A stretch of DNA of 64,000 nucleotides from assembly GCA_934101595.1 (NCBI GenBank), contig CAKORR010000001.1, positions 310,001 to 374,000 on the forward strand, given 5' to 3'. Position 1 is the first letter of the stretch. Each line of letters begins with the position of its first letter. Position numbers and translations under genes: made by a program. This document shows, piece after piece, positions 36,896 through 45,081 of the stretch. This DNA is from an uncultured Bacilli bacterium (GTDB lineage: Bacteria; Bacillota_I; Bacilli_A; RF39; UBA660). Under the pieces are notes generated by a model, which saw only the letters and a list, made by a program, of their open reading frames with translations, was not told the origin of the DNA and searched no databases.

Positions 36896-37427
36896 AATCT
36901 TTTTTTACTTGATATAATTCAACTTCTACAGGAGTCTCTTGGCCAAACAAATCAATTAATACATTAATTCTGTTATTTTCTGTATCAATAGAATCAATCT
37001 TTCCAAGCATTCCTTTAAATGGACCATCTGTAATTGAAACTGAATCACCTACAGCAAGTTCACTTTCAACATCAACTCTAGTAAGTCCCATACTAGATAA
37101 AATTCTATCAATTTCCTGAGGTAATAATGGGGTTGGCTTTGCGCCTTTACCGCTTGAACCAATAAATCCAGTAACTCCAGGTGTATTACGTACAACGTAC
37201 CAAGCTTCATCACTCATAATCATTTCAACAAGGACATAACCAGGGAACATTTTTTTAACTTTTTCTTTTTTTACACCATCTTTAATTTCAACTTCAGTTG
37301 TTTCTGGGATGATAACACGGAAAATGTAATCTTGCATTCCCATGGATTCTGTACGTGCTTCTAATTTTTCTTTAACTTTGCTTTCGTGTCCACTATAAGT
37401 GTTAACAACATACCATTCTTTTTCCAT
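36894..37427 (-). CDS. nusG: Transcription termination/antitermination protein
   Basis: The NGN domain starts EKEWYVVNTYSGHESKVKEK and includes PGYVLVEMIMSDEAWYVVRN. The C-terminal KOW motif is DGPFKGMLGKIDSID (about 125-140). At 177 residues the length is standard. NusG binds the RNA polymerase clamp and, in the cell, links to ribosome or Rho. The start codon touches the secE stop, so the genes are coupled. Confidence 0.95.
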   Translation of the reverse strand: MEKEWYVVNTYSGHESKVKEKLEARTESMGMQDYIFRVIIPETTEVEIKDGVKKEKVKKMFPGYVLVEMIMSDEAWYVVRNTPGVTGFIGSSGKGAKPTPLLPQEIDRILSSMGLTRVDVESELAVGDSVSITDGPFKGMLGKIDSIDTENNRINVLIDLFGQETPVEVELYQVKKD

Positions 37428-37690
37428 TAATTAAACAACCCCTTTATTGCTGACATTCCTAAATTTAATAATGCAAATAAAATTACAAACAATAAAATAA
37501 AGACAATCGTCGCTATAGTGTATTTTAAAACTTCTTTTCTTGAAGGCCATTTTACTTTTTTTAGTTCACTCTTTACTGCTTTAAAATACGGCTCTCTTTT
37601 TTTTGTTTCCTTTTTTTTAGTTTTTTTCACTTTTGGAGCTTTTACTTTTTCTTCTTTTTTTAATTTTTTGTCTTCTGTTTCTTTTTTCAT
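37427..37690 (-). CDS. secE: Preprotein translocase subunit SecE
   Basis: 87 residues: a very Lys-rich N-terminal tail, then the conserved amphipathic helix with FKAVKSELKKVKWPSRKEVL and one TM helix (about 60-80). It stabilises SecY in the membrane channel. The usual rpmG gene upstream of secE is absent here: only a terminator and about 100 bases separate it from the sigma factor gene. Confidence 0.92.
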   Translation of the reverse strand: MKKETEDKKLKKEEKVKAPKVKKTKKKETKKREPYFKAVKSELKKVKWPSRKEVLKYTIATIVFILLFVILFALLNLGMSAIKGLFN

Positions 37691-37765
37691 ATTATCCCCT
37701 CAAATTTTTTGTAAATTAAAAAACACTTTCGTGTTCATTTATAATCTAACATAAAAACTTAAAAA

Positions 37766-37791
37766 AAGCAACAAATATTTTAATTGTTGCC
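37766..37791 (-). terminator. Terminator of the rlmB-sigH operon
   Basis: GCAACAA pairs with TTGTTGC around a 9-base loop, followed by seven T on the minus strand. Confidence 0.75.
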
Positions 37792-37792
37792 T

Positions 37793-38401
37793 TTATAAAA
37801 TAATCTTTTTAACTTTTGTTTTAATACGTTGTATAGTATTGTCTATCTGTTTAGGCTCCTTTTCCAAAAGCTCAGCTATCTCTATATAGCTAAAATTGTT
37901 TATCATTAATTCAAAAACTTGAGATTCGAAATCTGACAAACTTTCTTTGATTTTAGAAAGTAACTCTTGATAATGTTCTTCCTCTTCGATGTTTAATAAA
38001 GGATCATTTTTCCTTTCATCACTAATAAGCTCAATTAGAGGAACCCCAAATTCTTCATAAGTTTTGTCTAGTGAATATGACTCATTAATTATACGATTCT
38101 TTTTGGCTTTTGCACTAGCAATTGCTTTTTGTAATCTACGTCCAATGCAAAGAGACAAAAACGTTTTAAAAGAAGCACTCTTATCTTCTTTATAATCATT
38201 AAGAGCATCATTAAAGCCATATAAAGCTTCACTATATAATTCTTTAGAATCAATGCCAAGTTCTTTGGCTATGTAAGAATATTTTTTTATAACTATATTT
38301 AATACATATTTGTATTTATCAAACAGCATTTCTTTAGCATCTTCGTTATTTTCACACACCATCATAAAAATCTCACCATCCGGATAGTCGTTATAATCCA
38401 T
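37793..38401 (-). CDS. sigH: Sigma factor, SigH-like
   Basis: 202 residues with sigma-70 region 2 (FDKYKYVLNIVIKKYSYIAK through FKTFLSLCIGRRLQKAI) and region 4 (SDFESQVFELMINNFSYIEI then AELLEK). The order rlmB - sigma - secE - nusG matches the Bacillus rlmB-yacP-sigH-rpmG-secE-nusG locus, so this is most likely the transition-state/sporulation factor SigH. The identity rests partly on gene order. It starts 2 bases after rlmB. Confidence 0.75.
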   Translation of the reverse strand: MDYNDYPDGEIFMMVCENNEDAKEMLFDKYKYVLNIVIKKYSYIAKELGIDSKELYSEALYGFNDALNDYKEDKSASFKTFLSLCIGRRLQKAIASAKAKKNRIINESYSLDKTYEEFGVPLIELISDERKNDPLLNIEEEEHYQELLSKIKESLSDFESQVFELMINNFSYIEIAELLEKEPKQIDNTIQRIKTKVKKIIL

Positions 38402-38403
38402 AT

Positions 38404-39078
38404 CTACCTTAACATTTCATAAATTAAAATTCCTGCTGACACAGACGCATTTAAACTGTTAATTTTACCTTTCATAGGAATGCTCACGATAAAATCAGAT
38501 TCATCCCTAACCAATCTAGATATTCCACTGCCTTCATTTCCAATAATCAAACATTTTTTACCACTATAGTCTAAATCATAAAGATTCGTGCCATCCATAT
38601 CTGCAGCAAATATGAAATAACCTTTCTTTTTTAATGTTTTTATTGTATTGACGATATTACTAACTAAAATGATTTTTACATTTTCCAGTGCTCCTGCTGA
38701 CACTTTCATAACTGTATCATTTATTAATGCTGAACGGTCTTTTGGTATTATTATACTTTTAACGCCAGCACATTCACATGTTCTTATAATTGCCCCTAAA
38801 TTATGAGGATCAACTATATGATCTAGTAATATAACAAATTCCTCTTCGCCAATCGATTCAATATTATAATATTGATAATCAAAAATATCAACTACGATTC
38901 CTTGATGATTTCCAGTAGTTAGTCTATCTAAAACTTTATTATCAACAATATCATATTTAATTTTTTGAGCCTTTAAGTATTCAAAAATACTTTTTTCGTT
39001 AATATTTCTATTTATATAAACTTTTTTAATTTTCTTTGAATCCAACTCTTTCAAAACATTCTTTCCGTACACTAACAT
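38404..39078 (-). CDS. rlmB: 23S rRNA 2'-O-methyltransferase, SpoU/RlmB family
   Basis: An N-terminal substrate-binding domain (VYGKNVLKELDSKKIKKVYI) precedes the SpoU trefoil-knot domain. Motif 1 is DHIVDPHNLGAIIRTCECAG, motif 2 IIGNEGSGIS and motif 3 SIPMKGKINSLNASVSAGI. It methylates a ribose in 23S rRNA using SAM. 224 residues, slightly shorter than typical. The site GAGGTGAT followed by ATT-ATG again shows the standard start context of this genome. Confidence 0.88.
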   Translation of the reverse strand: MLVYGKNVLKELDSKKIKKVYINRNINEKSIFEYLKAQKIKYDIVDNKVLDRLTTGNHQGIVVDIFDYQYYNIESIGEEEFVILLDHIVDPHNLGAIIRTCECAGVKSIIIPKDRSALINDTVMKVSAGALENVKIILVSNIVNTIKTLKKKGYFIFAADMDGTNLYDLDYSGKKCLIIGNEGSGISRLVRDESDFIVSIPMKGKINSLNASVSAGILIYEMLR

Positions 39079-39092
39079 AATATCACCTCACT

Positions 39093-39116
39093 AAAAAAAA
39101 CAGCTTTTTAAGCTGC
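39093..39116 (-). terminator. Terminator of the TasA-like gene
   Basis: GCAGCTTAAAAAGCTG followed by eight T on the minus strand overlaps the gene's stop codon. Confidence 0.8.
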
Positions 39117-39749
39117 GCTTTCACTAGCTTTTGCTTCATCTACAACACTTGAAACATCAACTTTTAAATATACATAATCGCCAATTATATCTGTAGGAGC
39201 ATCACTTTTTATCCAAACTTTTATAGCAAAAGTTTCACTATTATTACCAGATCCTAATTGAGATAATTTATCACTATAAATATCGTATAAATTTTCATCT
39301 TCTTTTGACTTTGAAAGCCCTGATAAGGTAGTTGGTTCTAGAATAAGCTCACCATTTTTATAAACAGCAATTCTAATATAATCATGACTAAGCAACTTAT
39401 CTCCGTCATTTTTGTCTGTTCTTTTATTAAACTCGTTTAAATCGTTGCCTATTCTTAATACGTATTCGGCAGGTAAGGTTCCTTTGTTTTCGACTGATAA
39501 TGTTGAAACCAAAGTTTCTTTTGTTAAAGCATCTTCATCACTCATAGGAACCAAGTTCGTTTCAGAAATTGCTTCGGAATTTGCTCCGTAAGTAACTGAT
39601 AGTGTTCCAGTTTCAATTACTTGATTATTCATATTAGTATTTACTTGAAAAAATAAAGCATAGCTTGTACCAGAAACTAATAAAGCAAGGCATATAACGC
39701 TGATTGCGATTACATAAGATTGCTTTTTTATATTATCTTTAAAGTTCAT
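39108..39749 (-). CDS. TasA/CalY-like secreted protein with SipW-type signal
   Basis: 213 residues. The long signal segment (about 8-33, ISVICLALLVSGTSYALF) ends with the Y-A-x-F pattern of SipW-dependent precursors. The mature part starts NTNMNNQVIETGTLSVTYG, a beta-sandwich start typical of TasA/camelysin proteins. These form extracellular fibres or spore-coat-associated material in Bacillus. It is the third gene of an operon headed by a SipW-type peptidase, which makes the processing partner clear. Confidence 0.78.
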   Translation of the reverse strand: MNFKDNIKKQSYVIAISVICLALLVSGTSYALFFQVNTNMNNQVIETGTLSVTYGANSEAISETNLVPMSDEDALTKETLVSTLSVENKGTLPAEYVLRIGNDLNEFNKRTDKNDGDKLLSHDYIRIAVYKNGELILEPTTLSGLSKSKEDENLYDIYSDKLSQLGSGNNSETFAIKVWIKSDAPTDIIGDYVYLKVDVSSVVDEAKASESAA

Positions 39750-39795
39750 ATTATCACCATATTAATAATAACAAAAAAGGATAGAAAAGACAAGT

Positions 39796-40302
39796 TTATA
39801 ATAGCATAAATTCAATATCATATTTTCCATTGTTAAAGCAATTACTATTTTTTTCATCTATATAAAAAGATAACCTATAAATAACTTTTTCTGACATCAA
39901 CTTATTTTCATCTATTATAAAATAATTATAATTTTCATCGTCACTAATAAGTAAATCAGCCAAACTATATTCTTCATTATTGATCAAGGCCTTTACCAAG
40001 CTATAATCAAAATCTTTAGAAATCAACAAAGCCAAAGAATATGGACTAATTTCACTAGACAATTTACTTAGTGTAATTTTTATATTATTATCAAAAGAGC
40101 TTTTATCATAAAAACTATTTAAGATAAAACCTCTTTTTGCATCGACATCAAGTGCTATATTATCTTCTTTAGATTCATCAATAACTTCGAAATAATTCTT
40201 AACTTTATTATTTTTATAAACAAATGCACTACCTATTAATAATAATATTAAGAATACAATTTTCAATTTTGTTAAAGTAATCTCTCTTTTTAATTGTTTC
40301 AT
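39796..40302 (-). CDS. Uncharacterised membrane-anchored protein of the SipW operon
   Basis: 168 residues when started at MKQLKREITLTKLK (40302), because GGGGG lies 8 bases upstream and the longer frame includes it. One N-terminal TM (about 15-32) lacks an A-x-A or YALF cleavage pattern. The extracytoplasmic domain (FNNNIKITLSKLSSEI-like strands) is of the size of TasA-like folds. By position it resembles an accessory subunit such as TapA, but no sequence link is visible. Its ribosome binding site is inside a terminator-like hairpin. Confidence 0.55.
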   Translation of the reverse strand: MKQLKREITLTKLKIVFLILLLIGSAFVYKNNKVKNYFEVIDESKEDNIALDVDAKRGFILNSFYDKSSFDNNIKITLSKLSSEISPYSLALLISKDFDYSLVKALINNEEYSLADLLISDDENYNYFIIDENKLMSEKVIYRLSFYIDEKNSNCFNNGKYDIEFMLL

Positions 40303-40327
40303 AAAAAAATCCCCCATTTAGGGAGAT
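40302..40327 (-). promoter_or_regulatory. Hairpin with T-run that also contains the ribosome binding site
   Basis: ATCTCCC pairs with GGGGGAT around TAAAT, followed by seven T and then the ATG of the second gene. It is an intrinsic-terminator shape between sipW and the downstream genes. The GGGGG arm is also the only ribosome binding site for the next gene, so the fold could both cut transcription and hide translation. Confidence 0.6.
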
Positions 40328-40342
40328 ATTATATACTATTAT

Positions 40343-40999
40343 TTATGGCTTGTATAGTCTATTTGTTTTCTTTTTTTTACGATCATCATCACTTTTTAAA
40401 CTTGTTTCAACTTTTTCTTCAACTTTTAATAATCTAACAAGTCTTAATACATATCTAATTAAAACTATAATAGCCGGTACTACAACAATTAACAACCAGC
40501 CACCCTTTTTAGCTAGAAAAAATTGAACTCTTCCTAATTGAGGAATTTTTAAGATAACTCTTCCCAATATATTAGCCTCTTCAGCATAGGCAGGATCAGG
40601 TATTAAATTGTTATCTCCTTGAGTTTTAAATTTTCTTTTTCCGTCTTCATCTATAATAATGTCTTTTACACGATGGGTTATAGTCATTCCTTGAGTCATG
40701 CTGGCAGAAGATATAAATGTAATAACATCCCCTATTTTAATTGAATCCATGGAATCAACTCTTTTGTCAATGATAGTATCGTAAACATTTAAATTCGGCT
40801 TCATACTAGGACTAACTATGGTATATAAAGAAAACTTAGGTTCGTAATTTGATCCCTTAGCAGCATATATTTTTGAAGAAACACCTACGTATGCTAAAAA
40901 TAAAGCTATTGCAATCAAAAGCACTAAAATTGTCCATGATAGTATGCTAGCAATGGTTAATAATCTAGTTTTCCAAACGGATAAGTTCTCTTGCTTCAT
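40343..40999 (-). CDS. sipW: Signal peptidase I, SipW (ER) type
   Basis: The catalytic Ser lies in IVSPSMKPNLNVYD (about 63). The second catalytic position is His in TITHRVKDI (about 105) rather than the Lys of standard bacterial enzymes, the mark of ER/SipW-type peptidases. Further conserved motifs are KTQGDNN and ILGRVI. TM helices occur at about 18-40 and 165-190. It cleaves TasA-like precursors such as the one at 39108. First gene of a three-gene operon. Confidence 0.85.
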   Translation of the reverse strand: MKQENLSVWKTRLLTIASILSWTILVLLIAIALFLAYVGVSSKIYAAKGSNYEPKFSLYTIVSPSMKPNLNVYDTIIDKRVDSMDSIKIGDVITFISSASMTQGMTITHRVKDIIIDEDGKRKFKTQGDNNLIPDPAYAEEANILGRVILKIPQLGRVQFFLAKKGGWLLIVVVPAIIVLIRYVLRLVRLLKVEEKVETSLKSDDDRKKKKTNRLYKP

Positions 41000-41034
41000 A
41001 TAAGGATGCCTTTCTATTCTCAGATTAATTATAA

Positions 41035-41064
41035 AATAACTCTTGTATTTTTACAAGAGTTATT
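41035..41064 (-). terminator. Terminator of the HD/DUF1003 operon
   Basis: A perfect 13-bp stem, AATAACTCTTGTA with TACAAGAGTTATT, around a 4-base loop at the DUF1003 stop. Confidence 0.85.
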
Positions 41065-41566
41065 TTTCTTTATTATTGTTATCTAACAAGTTAATAATTT
41101 TAGTTTGATTTTTTAAAACCATATTTATTTTTTCGTATAATTCCTCTAAAATCAATTCACTTTTTAAATCAATTCGGTAATCTAAATCGTTGCGCATACT
41201 CTCTTTTTTTGCTTGTCTATTTTGACTCATCATTATAATTGGCGCTTGTAATGCTGCTACGCATGATAAGAACAAATTTAAAAGGATAAATGGATATGGA
41301 TCAAATCCTTTTACTAAAAAAATAGTATTAGTTAAAACCCAAAGTAGTAAAAAGGCGGAAAAGCCTATAATAAAGCCCCAACTGCCAGCAAAAAGAGCAA
41401 ATTTATCGGCTATGATGTCACTCTTTTTGGCATTTGCTCTATCAATTCTATCAACATCCACTGCGATTGGACTGTTTACCAATAAATCAATAAGTTCTTC
41501 CTCATTTTCGGTATTTAACTCTGTTCTCAAAACTTGTTTTACTAATTCTTTTTTTGTTTTTTGCAT
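41060..41566 (-). CDS. DUF1003 membrane protein
   Basis: 168 residues with two TM helices and the family pattern: a charged N-terminus, KFALFAGSWGFIIGF (TM1), DPYPFILLNLFLSCVAALQAPIIMMSQNRQAKKE (TM2 with conserved P-F-I-L-L-N and M-S-Q-N-R-Q), then a cytoplasmic coiled coil (DYRIDLKSE). The molecular role of the family is unknown. Its start is next to the stop of the HD gene, so the two are coupled. Confidence 0.85.
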   Translation of the reverse strand: MQKTKKELVKQVLRTELNTENEEELIDLLVNSPIAVDVDRIDRANAKKSDIIADKFALFAGSWGFIIGFSAFLLLWVLTNTIFLVKGFDPYPFILLNLFLSCVAALQAPIIMMSQNRQAKKESMRNDLDYRIDLKSELILEELYEKINMVLKNQTKIINLLDNNNKEK

Positions 41567-41567
41567 A

Positions 41568-42041
41568 CTAAAACCCCAACATTTTCAAGAAAAAAGTTGG
41601 CTCTAAAATTGTTTCTAAAGAAACAATCTTATCAGCAATTGAAACTATCCAAGCTTCCTTATATTTTGGAGGCCTAATATTTAAAGGAAACATGTGTCTT
41701 TCAATAATATTTTCAACTTTTTCGTTCATATATATTTCAAAATATTCACGTGAATTTAATAATGCTTCACGAGCATGTACAAAACCATGCTTTTTAAAAA
41801 ACGGTCTCTTTTCTTTATAACTTTGCCAATCCCTATAATAAAAGTCATGTAATATTGCCCCAATTGCTACACTTCTGGAATCAACATTTTTAAACTTTTT
41901 GGATATTCGATAAGATAAAGCTGCAACTTTCATAGAGTGATCATATACTGTAACATTACCATGATGATGAAACTTTTTCCTTTTTAAAAACTCTGGATGG
42001 TTAATTATAGGACTAATTATATCAATAAATTCACTATTCAT
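41568..42041 (-). CDS. HD-domain hydrolase
   Basis: 157 residues. The metal ligands of the HD fold occur in order: His in VYDHSMKVA, the HD pair in GAILHDFYYRDW, His in IIERHMFPL and Asp in SIADKIVS. HD proteins hydrolyse phosphate esters of nucleotides or nucleic acids; this short cytosolic type has no defined substrate. It is translationally joined with the DUF1003 gene. Confidence 0.8.
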   Translation of the reverse strand: MNSEFIDIISPIINHPEFLKRKKFHHHGNVTVYDHSMKVAALSYRISKKFKNVDSRSVAIGAILHDFYYRDWQSYKEKRPFFKKHGFVHAREALLNSREYFEIYMNEKVENIIERHMFPLNIRPPKYKEAWIVSIADKIVSLETILEPTFFLKMLGF

Positions 42042-42108
42042 ATTGCCTCCTATTATTTATTATATAATTAATATTATATTATTTAAATAAAAATATTAAT
42101 AATATAGA

Positions 42109-43053
42109 CTATTTTCTTTTAATTAGACATTTATTTACTCTAAATGTATCTATATCATATTTATCTATGCTTTCTAATTCTTTTGTAGCTAACATTTTTT
42201 CATACTCATCAAGAGTTAAATAAATAATATCTTTATTTACTCTATATAATATAATTAGCTTTTCACTTTCTTTAGTATAAGTTACAACCATTATTTTTTC
42301 TATGTCTTGTGATGATTTTTGATACATGAATTTTATATCAATATCATCAAGTTCTAAAAGATACTTCAAACGAATTAGAGATGCCATTCTGGTTGCGTTT
42401 TTTTCACCGCTCAATAAACAAGTTAATGTTTCATTAAGAACACTTATAAATGAATCCTTATTAATGTTTTTAAAATGATGAGAAAAAATTTTTTCTTCTT
42501 CAAGGTGTGATGTTTTCTTTATATAATCATATACAATTAAAAGATGATGTTCAAACCTTTTCATGATTTCCTCATCAGGGTTTAATGACTCTATATATTT
42601 AATAGGAAGTCCAAGTTTGGCATTCATAATATCACCTCTAAAAAAAGGCTTAAATGCATCAACTTTTAAAAAGTATTCACCTACATATACATAAGGATAG
42701 ATATGCTCATATTCATATATTTTTTTATCATATGGCTGGATATATGCTTTTACGTCACAAATTTCTTTTATTATTTTTAGAAATATTAATACAAATTCAT
42801 AACATAATACTTTATTATTCTTTTTGTCTATAAATCTTAAGTTATTAACATTTCTTTCTTTTTCTTCATGAAATTTATAAATACTGGTATAAGAAAAATC
42901 GTATTCCAAAATTTGGCATAATTTAATATAGACATAAATAACTTTTTCAATATCTAAAAAATAACTTGGAATTGACTCTTTTATTTCATTTTTTAGTGAT
43001 TCATTTATTACAATTTTATCCAAATCCCTAGTTTTACTATAAAGCTTTTTCAT
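42109..43053 (-). CDS. Uncharacterised protein with a possible transglutaminase-like core
   Basis: About 314 residues starting MKKLYSKTRDLDKIV (43053, after a GAGGA site). No clear family. A Cys in NKVLCYEFVLIF (about 85), a His in YEYEHIYPYVYVGEYFLKVD (about 120) and the Asp of that VDAF follow the Cys-His-Asp order and spacing of transglutaminase/papain-like cores. The C-terminal half is helical and charged. It is a single gene next to tRNA-Glu. The enzymatic role is inference only. Confidence 0.5.
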   Translation of the reverse strand: MKKLYSKTRDLDKIVINESLKNEIKESIPSYFLDIEKVIYVYIKLCQILEYDFSYTSIYKFHEEKERNVNNLRFIDKKNNKVLCYEFVLIFLKIIKEICDVKAYIQPYDKKIYEYEHIYPYVYVGEYFLKVDAFKPFFRGDIMNAKLGLPIKYIESLNPDEEIMKRFEHHLLIVYDYIKKTSHLEEEKIFSHHFKNINKDSFISVLNETLTCLLSGEKNATRMASLIRLKYLLELDDIDIKFMYQKSSQDIEKIMVVTYTKESEKLIILYRVNKDIIYLTLDEYEKMLATKELESIDKYDIDTFRVNKCLIKRK

Positions 43054-43109
43054 ACGCATTCCTCAAGGAATTTATATTAGCACATGACATTAAGATTGTC
43101 AAAGCAACA

Positions 43110-43134
43110 TAAAAAGCTAACAAATGTTAGCTTT
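43110..43134 (-). terminator. Terminator of tRNA-Glu
   Basis: AAAGCTAACA pairs with TGTTAGCTTT around 2 bases, followed by T residues on the minus strand, 13 bases after the tRNA end. Confidence 0.75.
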
Positions 43135-43146
43135 ACTTTAAATAAT

Positions 43147-43222
43147 TGGTGACCCGTATGGGATTTGAACCCATGAATGTTGCCTTGAGAGGGCAATGTG
43201 TTAACCATTTCACCAACGGGCC
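43147..43222 (-). tRNA. tRNA-Glu (anticodon CTC)
   Basis: A 76-base cloverleaf with CCA encoded. The acceptor stem GGCCCGT pairs with ACGGGTC (one G-U). The anticodon stem TTGCC/GGCAA encloses loop CTCTCAA, giving CTC, which reads GAG. The T-arm has GGTTCAAATCC. It lies just downstream of gltX in the same direction. Confidence 0.93.
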
Positions 43223-43225
43223 AGC

Positions 43226-43248
43226 TGATAATGTTTAAAACATTATCA
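43226..43248 (-). repeat. Palindrome between gltX and tRNA-Glu
   Basis: TGATAATGTTT and AAACATTATCA form an 11-bp stem with a 1-base centre. There is no T-run after it on the minus strand, so it is not a convincing terminator. It may guide processing or protect an RNA end. Confidence 0.4.
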
Positions 43249-43281
43249 TTTTATCATAAAAAATAATTACAAGCAAACGTT

Positions 43282-44925
43282 TTAGTTATTAATAATTTGG
43301 TTATATCTTTTAACTACTTTTTCTTTTCCTAAAATCTTCATAATTTCATATAAATCAGGAGTCATGCTTCTTGTTGTTAACGCAACACGAAGAACCGTTG
43401 ATATATCTGCAACATTTCCTTTATAATTATCAGGATTATCCTTATAATCTTTCATGTCTTTAGCATATCCTAGGCTTTCTGACAATTTTTTTATATTTTC
43501 AAACCATTCATCTTTAGAATCCAACTTAAGATATTTATCAAGATATAGTTTTAAAATCTTTTTTATTTCTTCTTCATCAGTTATTTTTTGATAATCATAT
43601 TCCTTTTTTTCTTTTTCATATAATTCATCAAACATATACCAGATTTGTGGCTTAATATCTGAATAACTCGCAAAATCTTTACGTGGCTTTTTTTGCTCTC
43701 TTTCAATGTTTAAAGTTGGTAAAGCAATTTCTTTTTGATTTACTAATAAATCAGCAAAGTCTTTGTCATAGTCTTTTGCCCAATTTAAAAGATTACTATA
43801 AATTTCGTCTTTTGTTAATTTACTTAAATAATTTTTTGAAATGTTAATAAGTTTATCTAAGTCAAACAAAGACCCACTTGTACTCATTTTATTATAAGCA
43901 AAAGTAAAATCCCTATATGTTTTATCTTGATTTTGTTGATACCATCCTTCAAAATTAGAATTCATAATTGTCGCAAAATACAATTTAATCGCTTCATTAG
44001 GTATTCCTCTTTCATGGTAGAAAGCCACAGCTGCTTCAGGATCTTTACGCTTACTTATTTTTCTAATAATGCCATTATCTTTTTTATTTAATGGTAATAA
44101 GTGAGCAAATTTTGGTGCTTTAAATCCACACGCATTCCATATTTCTAGATGATAAGGAACTGAAGATATATAAGAATCATCTCTTGTTACCGTTGTCACC
44201 CTCATAAAATGATCATCACAAACATGAGCAAAAGCATAAGGAGGAATTCCATCAGATTTTATCAAAACTTGATCAATATCATTTTCTGGTAATTCAATAA
44301 CACCTTTAACAAGATCTTTAAACGTAAACTTTTTATTAAAGTCTCCCATGGATTTTAAACGTAATACCCATTTATCTTTATTTTCTAAATGTTTTTTAAC
44401 CTCATCTATCGATAAATCACGGCACTTAGCATATGGTCCATAGTAACCTATACGATGTTTTTTTCTTTCTTGTTTTTCTCTCATTAGATTTAAATCATCC
44501 TCAGAGCAAAAGCATGGATAAGCCCTTCCAATTGAAACTAAATATTTAGCAACTGTGTGATAGATATCCTTTCTGGCTGTTTGAATATATGGTCCATAAT
44601 TACCGCCTTTAATTGGATGTTCATCAACTATATAATTAAAATTCTCTAAGTCACTTAAGATAAGTTCAACACCATTTTCGATAGCTCTTTTGTCATCTGT
44701 ATCTTCAATACGTAAAATAAAAACGCCACCCGTTTGTTTTGCCATTACTTCCGGAACAAATGAAGCATATAAATTACCCATATGCATTCTTCCAGTTGGT
44801 GATGGAGCAAAACGACAAACTTCAGCTCCTTCTTTTAAATTACGTGGAGGATACTTTTTTTCCAAATCTTCGATTGTTGTTGTTACATCAGGATACAAAA
44901 GATCTGCTAATTCTTTATAATTCAT
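43282..44925 (-). CDS. gltX: Glutamyl-tRNA synthetase
   Basis: It charges tRNA-Glu and, in most Bacillota, also tRNA-Gln for later amidation by GatCAB. The HIGH motif is RFAPSPTGRMHMGN (about 38-51) and the KMSKS motif is KISKRKD. The class I catalytic core is complete and an anticodon-binding region fills the C-terminus. 547 residues with an unusual ~36-residue N-terminal extension before the core. The upstream gene is tRNA-Gln and the downstream gene tRNA-Glu. GAGGTGAT gives a strong start. Confidence 0.92.
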   Translation of the reverse strand: MNYKELADLLYPDVTTTIEDLEKKYPPRNLKEGAEVCRFAPSPTGRMHMGNLYASFVPEVMAKQTGGVFILRIEDTDDKRAIENGVELILSDLENFNYIVDEHPIKGGNYGPYIQTARKDIYHTVAKYLVSIGRAYPCFCSEDDLNLMREKQERKKHRIGYYGPYAKCRDLSIDEVKKHLENKDKWVLRLKSMGDFNKKFTFKDLVKGVIELPENDIDQVLIKSDGIPPYAFAHVCDDHFMRVTTVTRDDSYISSVPYHLEIWNACGFKAPKFAHLLPLNKKDNGIIRKISKRKDPEAAVAFYHERGIPNEAIKLYFATIMNSNFEGWYQQNQDKTYRDFTFAYNKMSTSGSLFDLDKLINISKNYLSKLTKDEIYSNLLNWAKDYDKDFADLLVNQKEIALPTLNIEREQKKPRKDFASYSDIKPQIWYMFDELYEKEKKEYDYQKITDEEEIKKILKLYLDKYLKLDSKDEWFENIKKLSESLGYAKDMKDYKDNPDNYKGNVADISTVLRVALTTRSMTPDLYEIMKILGKEKVVKRYNQIINN

Positions 44926-44943
44926 GTAATCACCTCAAAAAAA

Positions 44944-45019
44944 TGGTTGCCCCAGTAAGATTCGAACTTACGGAATGTCGGATCCAGAGTCCGATGCCTT
45001 ACCGCTTGGCTATGGGGCA
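44944..45019 (-). tRNA. tRNA-Gln (anticodon CTG)
   Basis: Acceptor stem TGCCCCA pairs with TGGGGCA, discriminator A, encoded CCA. The anticodon stem TCGGA/TCCGA encloses CTCTGGA, giving CTG, which reads CAG. T-arm loop GTTCGAATC. It lies 18 bases upstream of the gltX start in the same direction. Confidence 0.92.
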
Positions 45020-45062
45020 ACATCAACGATATTATACCACAACTTTTCTAAAAGTATAAAAA

Positions 45063-45081
45063 AAAGGAAAAAATTCCTTTA
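45063..45081 (-). terminator. Terminator of the GH25 gene
   Basis: AAAGGAA pairs with TTCCTTT and is followed by eight T on the minus strand. Confidence 0.75.

Noticed and set aside
43226..43248. Intrinsic terminator of gltX
   Set aside because: The stem is good but no T-run follows on the minus strand; the real terminator lies after tRNA-Glu.
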